The translations under genes and the position numbers were made by a program. From assembly GCA_047967505.1 (NCBI GenBank), contig CM106540.1: a stretch of 64,000 nucleotides of DNA, one strand, 5' to 3'. The stretch is from Dipteris shenzhenensis. Lineage: Eukaryota; Polypodiophyta; Polypodiopsida; Gleicheniales. Of this stretch, positions 11,301 to 23,868 are shown piece by piece (position 1 is the stretch's first letter; every line of letters begins with the position of its first letter). The notes under the pieces are model-generated. The model had not been told where the DNA came from. It worked only from the letters and a program-made list of their open reading frames with translations, and searched no databases.

Positions 11301-11739
11301 CACACTAATGCAAAAAATGTTTGAAGAAGACCCCACATTGCAACAACTAAAGGAGGATGACAACATGTCCTTCTATCGGATTCGAAGTGCCAAAATTAGT
11401 CATCTTGGAACTAGTCACTAGGCCCTAGGACATTGCTAGATTGGCCTCATTCCTTTCCACCAAGGTAAAGATGCCCATCGCAACACTATTACGGGGTAAT
11501 CCTACTCTATGGAGAGACCTCTCAGATTAGATAAATGGGCAAATACTATCTCTTGAGTCGATGGTCGAACCCCCAACACTTTCCCAAGGTATCTTTCAAC
11601 AAATTGGGCCAGTACTTCAAAAATGATGACACCAACATGGTACTTCTCATCTCCTACCAAGGTATAAGCATGGCTGAAATCTTGGATGAAGTAAGTGCTG
11701 TCACTAAGCAGTGCTAGGCCAAGTGGAGATGACCTAAGA

Positions 11740-12000
11740 TGGATACCATAAACCTTGTAGTCAAATTGCCTGATGGAGCAATAGCCCAACCGGTAGGAGT
11801 TCTAAGGGACATCAAGATTAAGGCCTTTGATCTAACCTATGGAGTGTGGTTTTTTGTAATGGACTTCCCCAACCAACCAAAATGGCTATGACATCATATT
11901 GGGTAGAACTTTCATGCATACTGTAGGATTGGTCCATGACTAGAGCTCAAATCAAATATATTTACATAAGGACGAGCAAGTCATGAGGGTGGATCTCCAA
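11740..12000 (+). pseudogene. Retropepsin-like fragment
   Basis: The peptide reads VVKLPDGAIAQPVGVLRDI, then after a frame change YDIILGRTFMHTVG. This is the flap-to-C-terminal part of gypsy proteases (the conserved LGRPWL-type block). The catalytic Asp end is not recognisable. Confidence 0.55.
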
Positions 12001-13717
12001 ACTTGGAAGGCTCACCCTATGTCTAGAAATCTATTTGCAACTAAATCTGATATCACCAATAGGTCAACATCAGTAATTGTGTTCGAAGCTTATAAGGAAG
12101 AGGACAATGGGAAGAATCATGAAGACTTTTGGTGTGCTCCTTCACTCGAGTTGGAAGACTCACTAAATTGGATGAATACGTTGGCCACAAAAGCTCCACT
12201 AATTGCTAAAGAAACTCAGATGATGCACCTTGACGATGATCAACCTACTACCATTACAACTTTTTATACCACAAGAGTTGTGCTATCTAATGAAATTGAA
12301 CTTGCAATTGCTAACTCCATAGATACTAAGGAGATAGATGTTATTCCATTTCAAATCTGGGTAGAGTTGATATCAATAAGTGTAACATGCTGAATACATG
12401 CCATGGTAAATGGTCGAGCAAGCAACAACCTCAACTCCTAGGAAACATCTCCTGGGCCTTCACCCTATTTTCATTTTTTGGATTGATTCTTTCTATGTCT
12501 GGGTGTCCCCTAGAAATGGTATTCCATTGCATCGTGTTTTGCACAGGGGATTCAAGGTCATTCATTTTCTTAGGAAGCCTTTTGTTTTTGAGATTGTAGC
12601 ACCTTGAGAGGTTGTGTCTACTTCTCAAGTAGCTTCATTGTGTGCTACATACTCATGGTCCCTTGGCTTTCCATCTTTTTGGATTTTGTCCTTTCTAAAC
12701 TTGAGAAAAAATTAATTTAGAAGTCTGTGTCTTTAGCAAAAGATGAATCAATTTTGAAAATGGTTCCTTTGGCAGAATCCAAAAGTTAAATTCATGCTTT
12801 CTTGGAAGTCCTAGGAATCTATCTCGAAATTTATGCATGTTCCAAGGTCGAAAACAAGTGTGAGTTCTTTAATGATCAATGTTTCCATGGACAATGACGT
12901 TATGCTTTGCAAGCTTTTTGTAATTCCTGTAGGTACCTTAACAGCAACAACAATTCTGGGAAAAAGTTGAATCCAAGCCACTTACAAATCTTGACCTCTG
13001 CAAGTAATTCATCAACAAAGAAGACAAAGAAGAAGAGCAACCAAGCAAGTGTGTGTCTGAAAGGATTTGCTACAAGCCCTAAGGGTACTTTGAAGGTGAG
13101 TCATATATTTGGGTTTGCAAAAAGCTTGGACATCAAAAGCCACCCCATCATGTAAACAACAAACCTCGACATCGAAGAACAAAACGATGCCATCCAATAA
13201 GGCACAATACCATTGGGTTCCCAGAAGACTACTAGAGGCCCATGGATATGACCTTGGAAGCACTTATATTTGGGTAACCAAGGAACTATGTGTAACACGA
13301 TCAACTCCATCATCTTCAAGCAACAATGTCAATGCACTCAGTAAAGCGCAAAAGAAAGAATGGAGGCCAAAGCCTCTAAAACCATCATCATCAACAAATG
13401 AGAGGCAAGCATCAAATTCAAGCCTACCCATTATGAAACTTCAAGGAAAAGATTAGAGGGCAGAACCAGAAGAACCTACCTTGAAAAAGGTAGAACCACA
13501 AGAATCTGCTTGCAAGGACAAGGGAAAAGCACCTATCCAAGAGGATCACACATAGCAAACATCCTCTACCTCCTATAGAGTAGTTACACAAGAACCTGCC
13601 TAAAAAACAAAGACACTAAAACGAGGACCTGCTCGACCACAAGTCTATCAAAATGCCATTGAATTCACTGCATCATCTTCAAGCCAAACAGTAGTTACAC
13701 AAGAGTAATGCAAGAAC

Positions 13718-14450
13718 TGTAGAAATACGATGCAGCGGAGAGATAGTTTGACAACAACGATAGTACAATAACCAAAGAATAGACTCAATAGAGCAAAATA
13801 AAAATTGTGTATCAGATACAACTGATGGTGCTGTCCACCTGTGCGCTCTCCAATAGAGCTTCGATGGCAATCTAGACGATGGAGAAGGACTTGAGGTAGG
13901 GGTATTGGCATTAGATGTTGAGGCTTGAGAAGTGGCCTCCTTATATAGCCCTTCGTAGTAGACCAATTCCACCACATTGGTGGGTTGGTGGTGGCACATG
14001 CATATTGACTTAGCACAGTGTGTGACTAAGTGTGAGGACGGTGGCACATGTTTTCTTGAATTTCGCCACCGGCTAAAGACCATTGACCACCAACCATCAA
14101 TCACACGTACGAGGGCAAATTCACACGCGAATGATCACTCGCATGTAATGGAGGGCATACCGTCAACAGCCGGGGCCTATTGGTAGGCCCCGAACCCCAC
14201 CGTTGGGGGTGTTGCCCCCACACCCCCATCGGGGGCACTGCCCCCAAACCCCTGAGGAGTACGTTGATTCTTCTACCATCTCCTAACCATCAAACAGTCA
14301 CCATAAGACCTCATCTAGTGTCAAAACTAGGATCCTACCAATGTCTAGTGCTCACACCATGGCTTCTCCTCATATTGGGGGCCTTACAAAAGGGCACTAT
14401 GGAACATTGGTGGTTACATATGAAAGGTGGGCATTGCACATATACCAATG
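13718..14450 (-). repeat. 3' LTR of family-2 copia
   Basis: It is aligned to the LTR at 18693-19426 by shared blocks (CCCCCAATATGAGGAGAAG, TAGG.CCT..TTT.GACAC, and the final TTCTACAG). A polypurine stretch on minus (ATTGAGAGGGGG) adjoins it at 14451-14462. GC-rich hairpin sequence lies at about 14190-14255. Confidence 0.7.
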
Positions 14451-14479
14451 CCCCCTCTCAATGTCCATGCCAAGGTGAA

Positions 14480-15634
14480 CTAGGTTCTTAGCCCAATGCC
14501 AAGTTCATGAAGATGCTGAATAAGATGTTCCTTCCCCAAAGCTTTGGTGAAGATGTCAGCACAGTTCTTCTTAGTGCAGCAATACTCCAAATCAACGATC
14601 TCATCTTGGATCAGCTCCCGTACATAGTGGTACTGAATCTCAATTTGCTTTGTCCTAGCATGAAATACAGGGTTCTTAGAGATGGCCATGCAACTTTGGT
14701 TGTCACGCCTTAGTGTTGTAGGCTCTCTCACTGAAACTCCTATGTCTGCCAAGATCTTTCGAAGCCAAATTGCCTCGCATGCAGCGAAACAAACTGCCTT
14801 GTACTCTACTTCTATAGAAGAGAGGGCCACAGTGGGCTGCTTCTTGCTTACCCAAGAATAAATCCTAGATCCAAGCAAGAAGCAATATCCAAAAACTAAC
14901 TTTCTAGAGTCAACGTCGCCTGCCCAATCCGAGTCGTAGTAGCCAATCAAGGAATCTCCTGATCTATAAGTGATGCCATAGTCAAGAGTTCCTTTGAGGT
15001 ACTTAAGAACTTGCATGCCTGCATTCCAATGGTTCTCTCGAGGATGATTCGAGAACTTGCTTAAGATGCCAACTACAAAACTGATGTCAGGCCTAGTATT
15101 GCAAAGGAAAATTAGACTTCCCACCAGCCTTTTGTACTTCTTGATGTCGACCAATGGTGAGGGATCTTCTATAGAAAGCCGTGCATTCACGTCCATGAAT
15201 GTGACCACATGCTTGCACTCAATCATGCGAAATGCCTTTAGAATCCCTCGAGCATACTTTTGTTGAGAGATGAAGATTTTACCTGGCTCTTGCCAGATCT
15301 CAATCCCCAAACAATAGTGTAGGAGCCCCAAATCAGTCATTTCTAATTCAGAGCTCAATAGCTGGCGTTTTTTCTGGATGATCTTCTCATGGTCACCTGT
15401 GATGACAAGATCATCCACATACAAGACTATAACAACTTTTTTTCCATCTTGCTTCATTACATAGAGGTTAGCATTAGAAGAACTTCTCAAAAAACCACAA
15501 TTTAGGAAAAAATTATATATCCTTTGGTACCATGCTCGTGGGGCCTGTTTCATCCTGTATAATGCCTTCTTTAACCTACACACTTTATTCTGTGAATGGG
15601 GCAACTCAAAACCTGGTCGCTGAGCTACATACAC
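14480..15634 (-). pseudogene. Copia RT C-terminal half and RNase H
   Basis: The 384-codon frame covers the copia RT from KVCRLKKALYRMKQAPRAWY through the catalytic VIVLYVDDLVITG (near 15415) and the MTDLGLLHYCLGIEIWQ block to RNase H. RNase H is seen as YDSDWAGDVDSRKLVFGYCF, then RDNQSCMAISKNPVFHARTK and ADIFTKALGKEHL. The terminal stop lies just before the polypurine tract. Substrates would be element RNA and cDNA. The frame is open, but the N-terminal RT is separated by frame changes, so the polyprotein is dead. RNase H has RDNQS where CDNQS is usual. Confidence 0.88.
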
Positions 15635-16199
15635 CTCCTCCTTGAGAGATGCCCATTCAAGAATGTAGACTTAACATCTATTTGAAAAACTACCCATTTG
15701 TTATGAGTAGCCATAGCAAGCACTGTACGGATAGTGGTCATTCTGGCTGTGGGTGCAAAAGTTTCACTTACATCAAAACCTTCCACTTATGAGAAGCCTT
15801 GTGCAACAAGACGATCTTCATACTTTTCTAGACTACCATCAGCTTTATATTTGGCTTTCCATACCCACTTTGTACCAATTACCTTTCTCTTTGTAGGTCG
15901 ACTTACAAGTTCCCAAGTGTTGTTCTTCATTATGCTGTCATATTTTGACTGCATAGCCACCTTCCATTTTGGATCTACCAGTGCCTCCTCCAAGTTTGTT
16001 GGCTGCTTGTTGGCTGCTTGACTGTCTCCAAGTTTGCTGGCTCCTTGACTGTCTCCATAATCTCAGCCATCAAGGCCATGTTGACTATGAGATCAGCTGA
16101 TTGGCATTGCTTCTCTATTCTCTTTGATCTTCGAGGTCCATCAGGTAGTGGACTTTCTTGCACAGATTCTAGGTTCTGATCATCAAAGAGCTGATGCAA
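15635..16199 (-). pseudogene. Copia RT N-terminal end and pre-RT linker, frame-broken
   Basis: On minus, 16199-15975 gives a PLPDGPRRSKRIEKQ linker. 15993-15787 gives the RT start (ALVDPKWKVAMQSKYDSI, then TWELV and GTKWVWKAKYKADGSLEKYE). 15780-15640 continues with TFAPTARMTTIRTVLAMA and QIDVKSTFLNG in shifted frames. The order is correct for copia pol. Integrase is absent. Confidence 0.8.
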
Positions 16200-16310
16200 C
16201 CACCTTGGTTGTGGCTTTTGTTGTGGTGTGATTGGTGCAACAGGCTAGATTTCTTGGTCCTCACTATCAGAGAACACCTCCTCCTTAATACTTTCTTCAT
16301 ACTTTTGGGT

Positions 16311-17464
16311 CGGCAGATGGCGCGAGTTATATCTTCAGTTTATGACATAGGAAATTCATGTTTCTTATCATGTCATGTTTATGACATTAGGGAATGCTTT
16401 CACATCAACGTTATTTTACATTCACATATCTTTAGTGGGTGAACTAAGGCTTCAAAGTAGTACAAGAGCAACATTTCCTCCCCTATACAAACAACAATGA
16501 GAGTGGAGATCCTAAAAGTTTTAGCCTACAACACTGACAACAACGAGTACACTGGCAATAGCTAGATAAGAACCTGCTCCTAAATAGGGAGTAGTGACAT
16601 AAGAACCTACTACAGGTCTGCAATGAGCAAAGCAATGGTATTTCACATGGCTTGATGGGTTTCCCAGCAAGGAATTACAAAACCACTCCTTGACATTTAG
16701 TCCACCTCCATAGTAGTAGATCCACAAGAAACTGCTCATAAAAAAGGAGTAGAGCCATAAGAACCTATTGTATGGAAGATACCAAAGACCTTAACAGAAC
16801 ATTGCCACCTTGGAAGACTACTTACCAATAAAGGGTCTACAACCCTAATTACAACATCAAGGTCTAAGGCCAATCAACCCTACATGTCCCAAGGAACCCC
16901 TTCACATATGGAACAACAAGTGGTCTTACACCAACAACTCTAAGGGATGATTTTGATTGCAGGGTGAATTTGATGACACCAAAATGGGTCAAGATGAGTT
17001 TCTTGTGACCCTCCAAGCTTTTTCCCTTTCATTCTTTAGCTAACTCGAAATCTTCCTCTTCTTTTTATTTTTTCTTATTGTTTTTCTTTTTTCTATTTAA
17101 CACCAGTACCAACTTTTGAGCATCCCATGTAATATTAGTTTAAACTTAGAGGAATTTTCTAAAATCCAAGATGCTATAAACCTCTTTAGCCACAGTCTTG
17201 ATTTTAGGAGTTTGCATGGTGTCTTATTAGACCCCTTTAGATTTGATGACTTAGACAAATAGAGCTCCAGATCATGCCATAACCTTATTGGGCTCAAAGA
17301 AACTTCCAAGAAAATGAAAGTGATCAATCAAATGGATTTAGAAACAAGCACTATCTATGGAGAACCAAGACACAATGTCATGCACAGCTCTAGATGTACC
17401 CACATGGCATGTCAAAGACATAGTTTGATGAGAATTTCATACAAGTCCCACTCAAATCAAATAT
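16311..17464 (+). other. Continuation of the old retroelement, no intact frame
   Basis: 16540-16770 repeats the CAAGAACCTGCTC-type motif also seen at about 13570-13690, indicating that the family-2 copia split this sequence. 16900-17460 shows no recognisable domain. Confidence 0.4.
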
Positions 17465-18692
17465 GGGACCTAAGGAGGAGCATGATAATACATCGGTACT
17501 TACTCCACTAAAACAACCACCACGTTTTGAGATCCCCAGTTCAGAAGGTAAAGTTTGCAAACTAAAGAAGGCACTTTACGGGCTGAAACAGGCCCCACGA
17601 GCATGGTACCAGCGAATTGATGCCTACTTTCTGCAAAACGGGTTCAGAAGAAGCCCATCTGATGCAAATTTGTATATCTTCAGAGAAGGAGGCAGGTGTA
17701 TGATCGTGGTCCTTTATGTGGACGACCTTGTCATAACAGGGAACCATGAAGAGAAGATCTCGCAGACGAAGCATTTGCTAGGAAGAGAGTTTGAAATGAC
17801 AGACCTTGGATTGATGCATTTCTGTTTGGCGATTAAAGTTTGGCAGGAGCCGAAACAGATCTTCATTTCACAGCTGAAATATGCTGGAGAGATATTGAAA
17901 GCATTTGGCATGGCTAAGTGCAAAACAGTTGGTACCCTTATGGAGGTTGACGTGAAGCTCTCAAACGAGGATTCATCACCACTGGTGGACGAAGCGAAGT
18001 ACAGAAGGCTTGTGGGCAGCTTGATCTACCTGTGCAACACACGGTCGGACATCAGCTTTGCGACTGGTGTACTAAGGAGGTTTTCCAATAAGCCCCGAGA
18101 GAACCATTGGAGGGCAGGGATGCGGGTGCTAAAATACATCAAAGGCACACTTGATTATGGCATCACCTATACCAAGGGCAACATCTTGACCGGATTCTGT
18201 GACTCGGATTGGGCAGGAGACGTGGACAGCAGGAGATCAGTGACAGGGTACTATTTCTCACTTGGATCTGGACTTGTGTCATGGGTCAGCAACAAGCAAC
18301 CCACAATTGCTCTTTCTTCTACCGAGGCCAAGTACAAATCTGCATGCTTTGCTTCTTGCAAGGCAGTGTGGTTGAGGAGGATTTTGGGGGACATGGGTGC
18401 AGTGCAGAACAAGCCTACGCAGTTATCATGTGACAATCAGAGTTGCATGGCGATTGCAAAGAACCCAGTGTTCCACGCTCGCACAAAACACATTGAGATT
18501 TAATATCACTTTGTACGCGAGCTGATCATGGATGGAGAGGTCGACTTGGTGTACTGTCCGTGTCCGACTACAGAGAATGCTGCGGACATCTTGACGAAGG
18601 CTCTTGGAAGAGACTTGCTGGAGAGGCATCTTCATCGACTTGGCATTGGGCTGAAAAAGTAAGTTCACTTGCGGGTGGACATTGAGGGGGGG
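17465..18692 (+). pseudogene. Copia RT-RNase H, 5' truncated (family 2)
   Basis: The frame reads the copia pol from PPRFEIPSSEGKVCKLKKAL through VVLYVDDLVITG (about 17706) and FEMTDLGLMHFCLAIKVWQ. RNase H follows: FCDSDWAGDVDSRRSV, IALSSTEAKYKSACFASCKA, CDNQSCMAIAKNPVFHART. At 18501 a TAA replaces the sense codon after HIEI, and reading on in frame gives YHFVREL and ADILTKALGRDLLERHL to 18662. A polypurine tract (TGAGGGGGGG) ends at 18692. The RT N-terminus, integrase and gag are missing. Confidence 0.9.
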
Positions 18693-19426
18693 TGTTAGAT
18701 ATCAATGCTCCACTCTCATGTAACTACGCGGGAACCAGCTAACTCTACTTGTAAGCCCCCCATATGAGGAGAAGGCATTTGAGTAGCTCGGTTATCCGGT
18801 AGGTCCTGGTTTGGACACCAGATGGGGGCCATGTGTGGCTTGATGGCTGGACGGCTTCAGATAGAGTTGGCACACCGCCAACTAGGCTACATGCAAGTGT
18901 GGGAAGGCATCCCTTGACTGACCGCACTGAGGGTAGACGGAGCATTTCCCGGGGCAGCCCACTCTCGGGTTGCGAGGCCCGTTTGGAGCCTCAGATGATC
19001 CCAGATGGTTGTGGGCCGAATGGATACCATAGTTCAGTTGCTCAGTTTTGTGCACCGATTCTATCGTATGGTCGGTGGCCTATTTCGGCACCAGCCCCCA
19101 GTCGACTGTTTTGGGTGGACTGGGTCGGCCACCCAATTGAGCCTAATCGACTACGACTAGTGGGGCTATATAAGAGCAAGCCCGTGAAGCCCATTTCATC
19201 ACTGGCTACAACAACCTTGATTCCTTAGCATCCAGCCTCCATCTTCTACTGTTTCTGGCATGCCATCGAAGCTTCTTTCACAGGAGCACACGGTTGCGAG
19301 GCAGCGCCATCTATTGTATCAGTTCTACAGTAATCAAATTTTTTATTCTCCATACTATCTTGTTTTCTCTCTTGCGTACGAGATCCTGTTATCTGTTGAG
19401 CACAGACGTTGTATTATTTTCTTACA
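18693..19426 (+). repeat. 3' LTR of family-2 copia
   Basis: It starts TGTTAGATATC directly after the polypurine tract and ends TTCTTACA. TATATAA at 19167-19173 is a good promoter box, followed by about 250 bp of R-U5. The box GTAAGCCCCCCATATGAGGAG is at 18751-18771. Its partner is the minus-strand LTR at 13718. Confidence 0.8.
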
Positions 19427-19429
19427 GTC

Positions 19430-20948
19430 CCATGGGTGGGCGCGGGAAGCCGAACCTACAATGTTAATTCTTCTTTGTGCATGTTTTCCTATGTTTATGT
19501 GTATGCATGCCTTTTAACAATTCTGGTCGCTTGAAATTGTTTATTGTAATGTGTTTCTCTAGAAATGCCTCAATCTCCTCATCATTGGTTTGTCCCAAAA
19601 TCGGGGCGTGTTCAATCCACATCAAATCGTGATTGTGCTGGCTGTCTTTGTTTTGAAACTCTGTTACGAAGAAGAAGTCATATAGCGGCCCCAAGATGGT
19701 GTCATCTTGGCATAGTAATTTTTTTAGTGCTTGGAACTTGTGGGTGTAGTACTTATAGGGTCAGCCCTGATCATGTGTTGGAGCTTTTCAAGGTTATGCT
19801 CTTCCATTTGGTTGTGCCTTTCTTTGCTCAATGATTGTATGCATGCTATTAATGGACCCCAACGTTTCTTGTCATACTGATATAGTCACGAAAAAGGTTG
19901 GTGGTCCTAGTTGGCGCAACATTGCAAACACATTTTGTTTCAGTTTGTGTTTGTAGTTTGTGTTTGTAGTCGGCAAAAGTCCATAGGCATTTGAAATCCT
20001 TGTACCCTATGTTGGATTGTAGTATAGTTGTTCAATATTTGTGTCCACCGATGCGAATCTGACATGTAATTTCATTCCTTACAGTTGTGCTTTGCGCATT
20101 TGGACCCAGCATGTGGACAAGACCTAGTGGACTAGTATTTTCATGGTTTTGAAAAACAAATTCTCTACGCAAAATGCGAATCGTTGGTTCATATGTTTGA
20201 GTTCTCACTTGGAAATGTCTTGGTAAGTGATTGTTCTAGTGTTGTCATAAGCATGCTTTTTCCCATAGAACAATGTAAAAAATGCAAGCTCTTCACAATA
20301 CTTGTAAAAAAGAAAAAGGCTAAGATGTTTGAAACCCTCAAATGGGGCTACAATAATAGTTTTGTCATGAAAGTCTACTACTTGTTGTGATGTGTATATT
20401 CCATGCACAAAAGTGTCCGTCTGCACTTCAAACTCATCCTTGACATCATGTGCCATTGTATGTTGCCTATCCTCATTTTCAGTGTTATCTTGGATGTTTC
20501 GCATACATTCTAGCCAGAGGTCGTTCATTTTGACATTGTTCTCTATGTACAAAGGGCTATGCAACAGCTCCTTCAACGCATGCATTGTCTTGGTAGGGTG
20601 GACTAGGCCTATGTTGTAGTTGTGATTGTATTGTAGCCATCGTTTAATTACAACCATTATGGATGTACTATATTTAATGAATCAGGACAGCACGTTTTGA
20701 GCTCTATCAATGTCGGCAAAAACATTTACCACACTACCATGAAGCCCAAGTTGGCCTTCATATGTCAATTCTTGCATTTGTGCAAAAGGTATTCTAATGG
20801 AGATCAGGCATTGCTTGACTTTGTTTAAAGTGGATGTGTATTCTATCTTCTGGGAAAATGCCATCCTCGCACTCGAAAACTTGGGGACCATGGACTTCTT
20901 GATTTGCCTATGGCAAAGCGGGCAAAGGGATTGGGTAGTAGATGTCAT
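19430..20948 (-). pseudogene. Helitron Rep/helicase N-terminal fragment
   Basis: On minus, in order: a Cys motif CPLCHRQIKK, then KQCLISIRIPFAQMQEL, GLHGSVVNVFADIDRAQNVL (20948-20682) and APFEGFKHLSLFLF with EELAFFTLFYG (20300s). Then NVFAMLRQLGPPTFFVTIS (about 19910, the Helitron_like_N block), and the Rep core FFFVTEFQNKDSQHNHDLMW with HTHKHRKTCTKK (19694-19464). The HxH pair of the rolling-circle HUH site is visible as QHNHD. Stops and frame changes abound. The two-Tyr motif and helicase are absent, because the fragment stops at the copia LTR end at 19426. The family is rolling-circle Helitron; the copy is dead. Confidence 0.85.
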
Positions 20949-22071
20949 GCATTACGGCCACAAGTTGTGGGAAATCATGAATTCAGTGTCGCTTGCAGCA
21001 ACTGGTCTCAGCTTTTGTTTAAATGCCAGACAATCACAGCAACAACATGGAAAGCTTGGTGTGTCCACTATTTTTTTGTAATAAACTAGTTGTGCTTTGG
21101 TGATGTTGCCACTTGGTGGTGATTCTTATGGTTTCCTCTTGCGTTTTGGTGGGCATGTGCCCACCATCCACATGTTGGCACATTGTTGGCTAGCTTGTTC
21201 TTGGCTGTTTGTGTTTTTTTGTGCCACCAAGTTGGCAGAATGATTTGTAGCTTACCACATCATATATAATTTGCTACAAATGTTTTTAGTGCTGTATTGC
21301 CTAGAAGTCTGCTGTGTTTGGAAAATTAGTGCAATTGCATTCGCCAGCTTCTGAAAGTTTTCTGCCACTATCTTTGCCAACTTTGTCTCATTGTTTGCAA
21401 CCCAAATCCTTTAAGCACGTTTCCCCCCAGTTGGGGTTAGTGGTGTTAGTGTTACTGGATGTGCAGGTTCATCTAGGAGGAGTGAGTTCGTGGACATGTC
21501 TCTTCTTGCACCTATCAAGATGCGGTGGTTGAGTTATCCACCATTGTATGCCAGCACAGAGAAACAATCTCCAAACGTTTGATGGAAAGTTTGCAAAGAA
21601 TCAGTCATGATAAAGATTATAGATGTGGAGTTTTGTAGTGCTTTTGCAATGTCCCCCTTGCGATTGGTGATGCCTTGATCTGCAGTGGCACCGAAACCAC
21701 GTTGAGGACTCATTGTTTCCCTAGGTTAACTATCAAAAAACAACAACAAGCAACTACAACAAATACAATCCAACATCAATATGGAGTCGTAATAGGCAGA
21801 GCAGCATTCGAGGCTTCAAACTCAAGAACAATCAATCGGCTGAAATCCAGTGAGTAAAACTTTCTCCATTTATTTCATGGAAAGCACAGTCCATGTCAAA
21901 TAGGCCCGAGGAAGATATCTCTCCATGTCACATTGGTATTGCATACTTCAGATGAAATAGAAGTCGGGTAGAGACTGCATCATAAACGAAAGATCCAAAC
22001 AACATTCTACACGACTCTGATTATATTCCAAGTGGCATAAGTTCCTCAGATAATATTACACACAACCAAAG
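20949..22071. other. Spacer between Helitron and gypsy G2
   Basis: No convincing frame. 20950-21090 may still belong to the Helitron 5' side. 21640-22071 precedes gag and may hold the G2 leader, but I could not define a 5' LTR or PBS. Confidence 0.4.
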
Positions 22072-22798
22072 ATGCAGAACCCACTAGTCAAACTAGCCAG
22101 ATTTATTGGCAAAGACAAAGAAGACCCTGACAATCATGTTGGACAGTTTGAGACAAGATGGATAGCTAGTGGATTTGGACAATTGCCAGATGCTACCAAG
22201 AAAATGCTACCAAGAAAGAACAATTTGCAGCTACCTTCAATGGTAAAGCAATGAACTGGTTTATGCAGTATGATGTTGCTCATTTTGCTGACTATGACAC
22301 ATTAAAAGTAGCATTCTTGAGTCATTTTAGAAAAGAGAAATCTCAGAGGATATTCTCAAGAAACTGAGAACTATGAAAGAAAAAGATCTTATGGTTGAAG
22401 ATTATTCTAAGATATTTCGAAACCTCAACAGAAGACTAACAGCAAACCAATATCCCACCCAGCAACTGGGGGATTATTTTTGCAAAGGATTAAACAAAGA
22501 ACTGAGAACTGCAATAGCTGGTCGGGACTAGCTTGGAGGAGCCAATGACTTTAATAATATGGTAGAAGCAGCCCAACGGCTAGAAAGGAGACTTGGCACA
22601 GTATCAAAGTCCAAGAAGACAAAGAGGAAAAAGCATTCAGATTCACAATCAGATTCAGATACGGACACTTATAGAGTTAAGCAGAAGAAGACACTGATGA
22701 AGAAGAAGCTACCTCATCAGAAGAAGATGAGGATGATGAAGAATATTCCAAGAAGAAAAAGAAAGCGAAGAAGTAGAAAAACAAAGAAAAATCCATAG
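22072..22798 (+). pseudogene. G2 gag capsid domain
   Basis: ARFIGKDKEDPDNHVGQFET, then after frame changes FNGKAMNWFMQYD and FADYDTLKVAFLSHFRKEK, match the retrotransposon gag (capsid) domain. MVEAAQRLERRLG from 22559 leads into a Lys/Asp/Glu-rich spacer. This last piece matches the very start of G1 homology. Confidence 0.75.
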
Positions 22799-22901
22799 CA
22801 AAAAAGACAGCAAATAAAATCTCCAAGTTGGAGAAAATGATCAAGGAGCAGTTCAAAGCTTGAAGCCACCACCTCAAGCACCACAGCTCCAAAAGATTCC
22901 A

Positions 22902-23250
22902 TGTGAATTTTGCAAGAAAGATAACCATAACAAAGAAAGATGTTGGTATAACCCAAACTATAGAGGGAGGGTACCACCTTATGTACAACAACAACACAAT
23001 CAAGAGCTAGCTATACCTGCCAATCAAGTAGCAGTAGCAAGGCCAGCCCAACAAAGATATCTAAATGCAACCCCTAGAAGGTAATTTCAGCAACAATGGG
23101 GAAATCAACAACAACAATAGCAAGGAAAAACCCAGACATGCATTTATTGTGGCATGGATGGACATAGGCAAGGCCCACAATGTGAACTTTGGTGTAAACA
23201 TTGTGGGGAAAGAGGTATGCAAATCATCCATTATGATGGAAGAAACAATC
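22902..23250 (+). pseudogene. G2 zinc knuckles
   Basis: CEFCKKDNHNKERC (22902-22943) and CIYCGMDGHRQGPQC (23139-23183) are CCHC-type; WCKHCGE from about 23191 is a partial third. G1 carries three at the same place. Gln-rich sequence lies between. Confidence 0.75.
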
Positions 23251-23868
23251 AAAATGGTCAACAACAACAACCTCCAGGAGTGAATATGGTATATATCGCT
23301 CCTCATAATCCGGATAACAGTTACAACAATCAGCAAAGTCCAAATACTACTCATGCATTAGCAATTACAAGGTCACAAAATACAAAGCCTCTACAAGGAT
23401 TGGGAGAAACACAAAGAGACAATGCCAAGGCAATAAATTGGCCTAATCAAAATGAGACAAGAAACAAATCATTGCAGCAAGTACTTGCCAACAATGCTTA
23501 CCAAGATGTCAAGAAAAAGCATCACATTAACAAAGGCAAGGGGATCAGTCAATATAAATAGATCTGACAGTAGTACATTTGCACAACAAACCAAAGATGG
23601 CAACCAGGCTAAAGCTCCTCAAAGCAATCAAAAGACATCCGAATTGATTGCAATAGATAGAAGCTACATAGAAAAAGCTTCCTTAAAACAAGACACATCT
23701 ACAAAACAACATATGCATTCTACAGACAGAACAAGGTCAAAAACACCAGAAAGGGAAGACAAAGGCCATCACAGCAGAAAAAAGTCAGATGCCTGTGACG
23801 ACTAACAATGAGCAGAAAGAAGGCATTAATACAAAACAAGAAGCCATACACTCTTTTACCAAAAGCTT

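Larger units (their letters stand above)
9418..13717 (+). pseudogene. Very old retroelement internal region, gag and protease
   Basis: Several separately readable pieces lie in order. A Pro-rich stretch at 9990-10277 is followed by three zinc knuckles at 10413-10622 and a retropepsin-like C-terminal half at 11740-12000. A Lys/Ser/Pro-rich stretch with repeated QEPA-like peptides lies at 13440-13700. Stops interrupt every frame. The order suggests gag-PR of a gypsy-like element. The RT part is not seen. The sequence resumes at 16311 after a copia insertion: the same ACA(C)AAGAACCTGC motif occurs on both sides. Confidence 0.5.
13718..16310 (-). mobile_element. 5'-truncated Ty1/copia element (family 2), minus strand
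   Basis: It comprises a 3' LTR (13718-14450), RNase H and RT up to about 15993, and the acidic linker that precedes RT. Homology stops near 16310 with no 5' LTR. It lies inside the old retroelement. It is close in protein and LTR sequence to the plus-strand element at 17465-19426. Confidence 0.8.
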
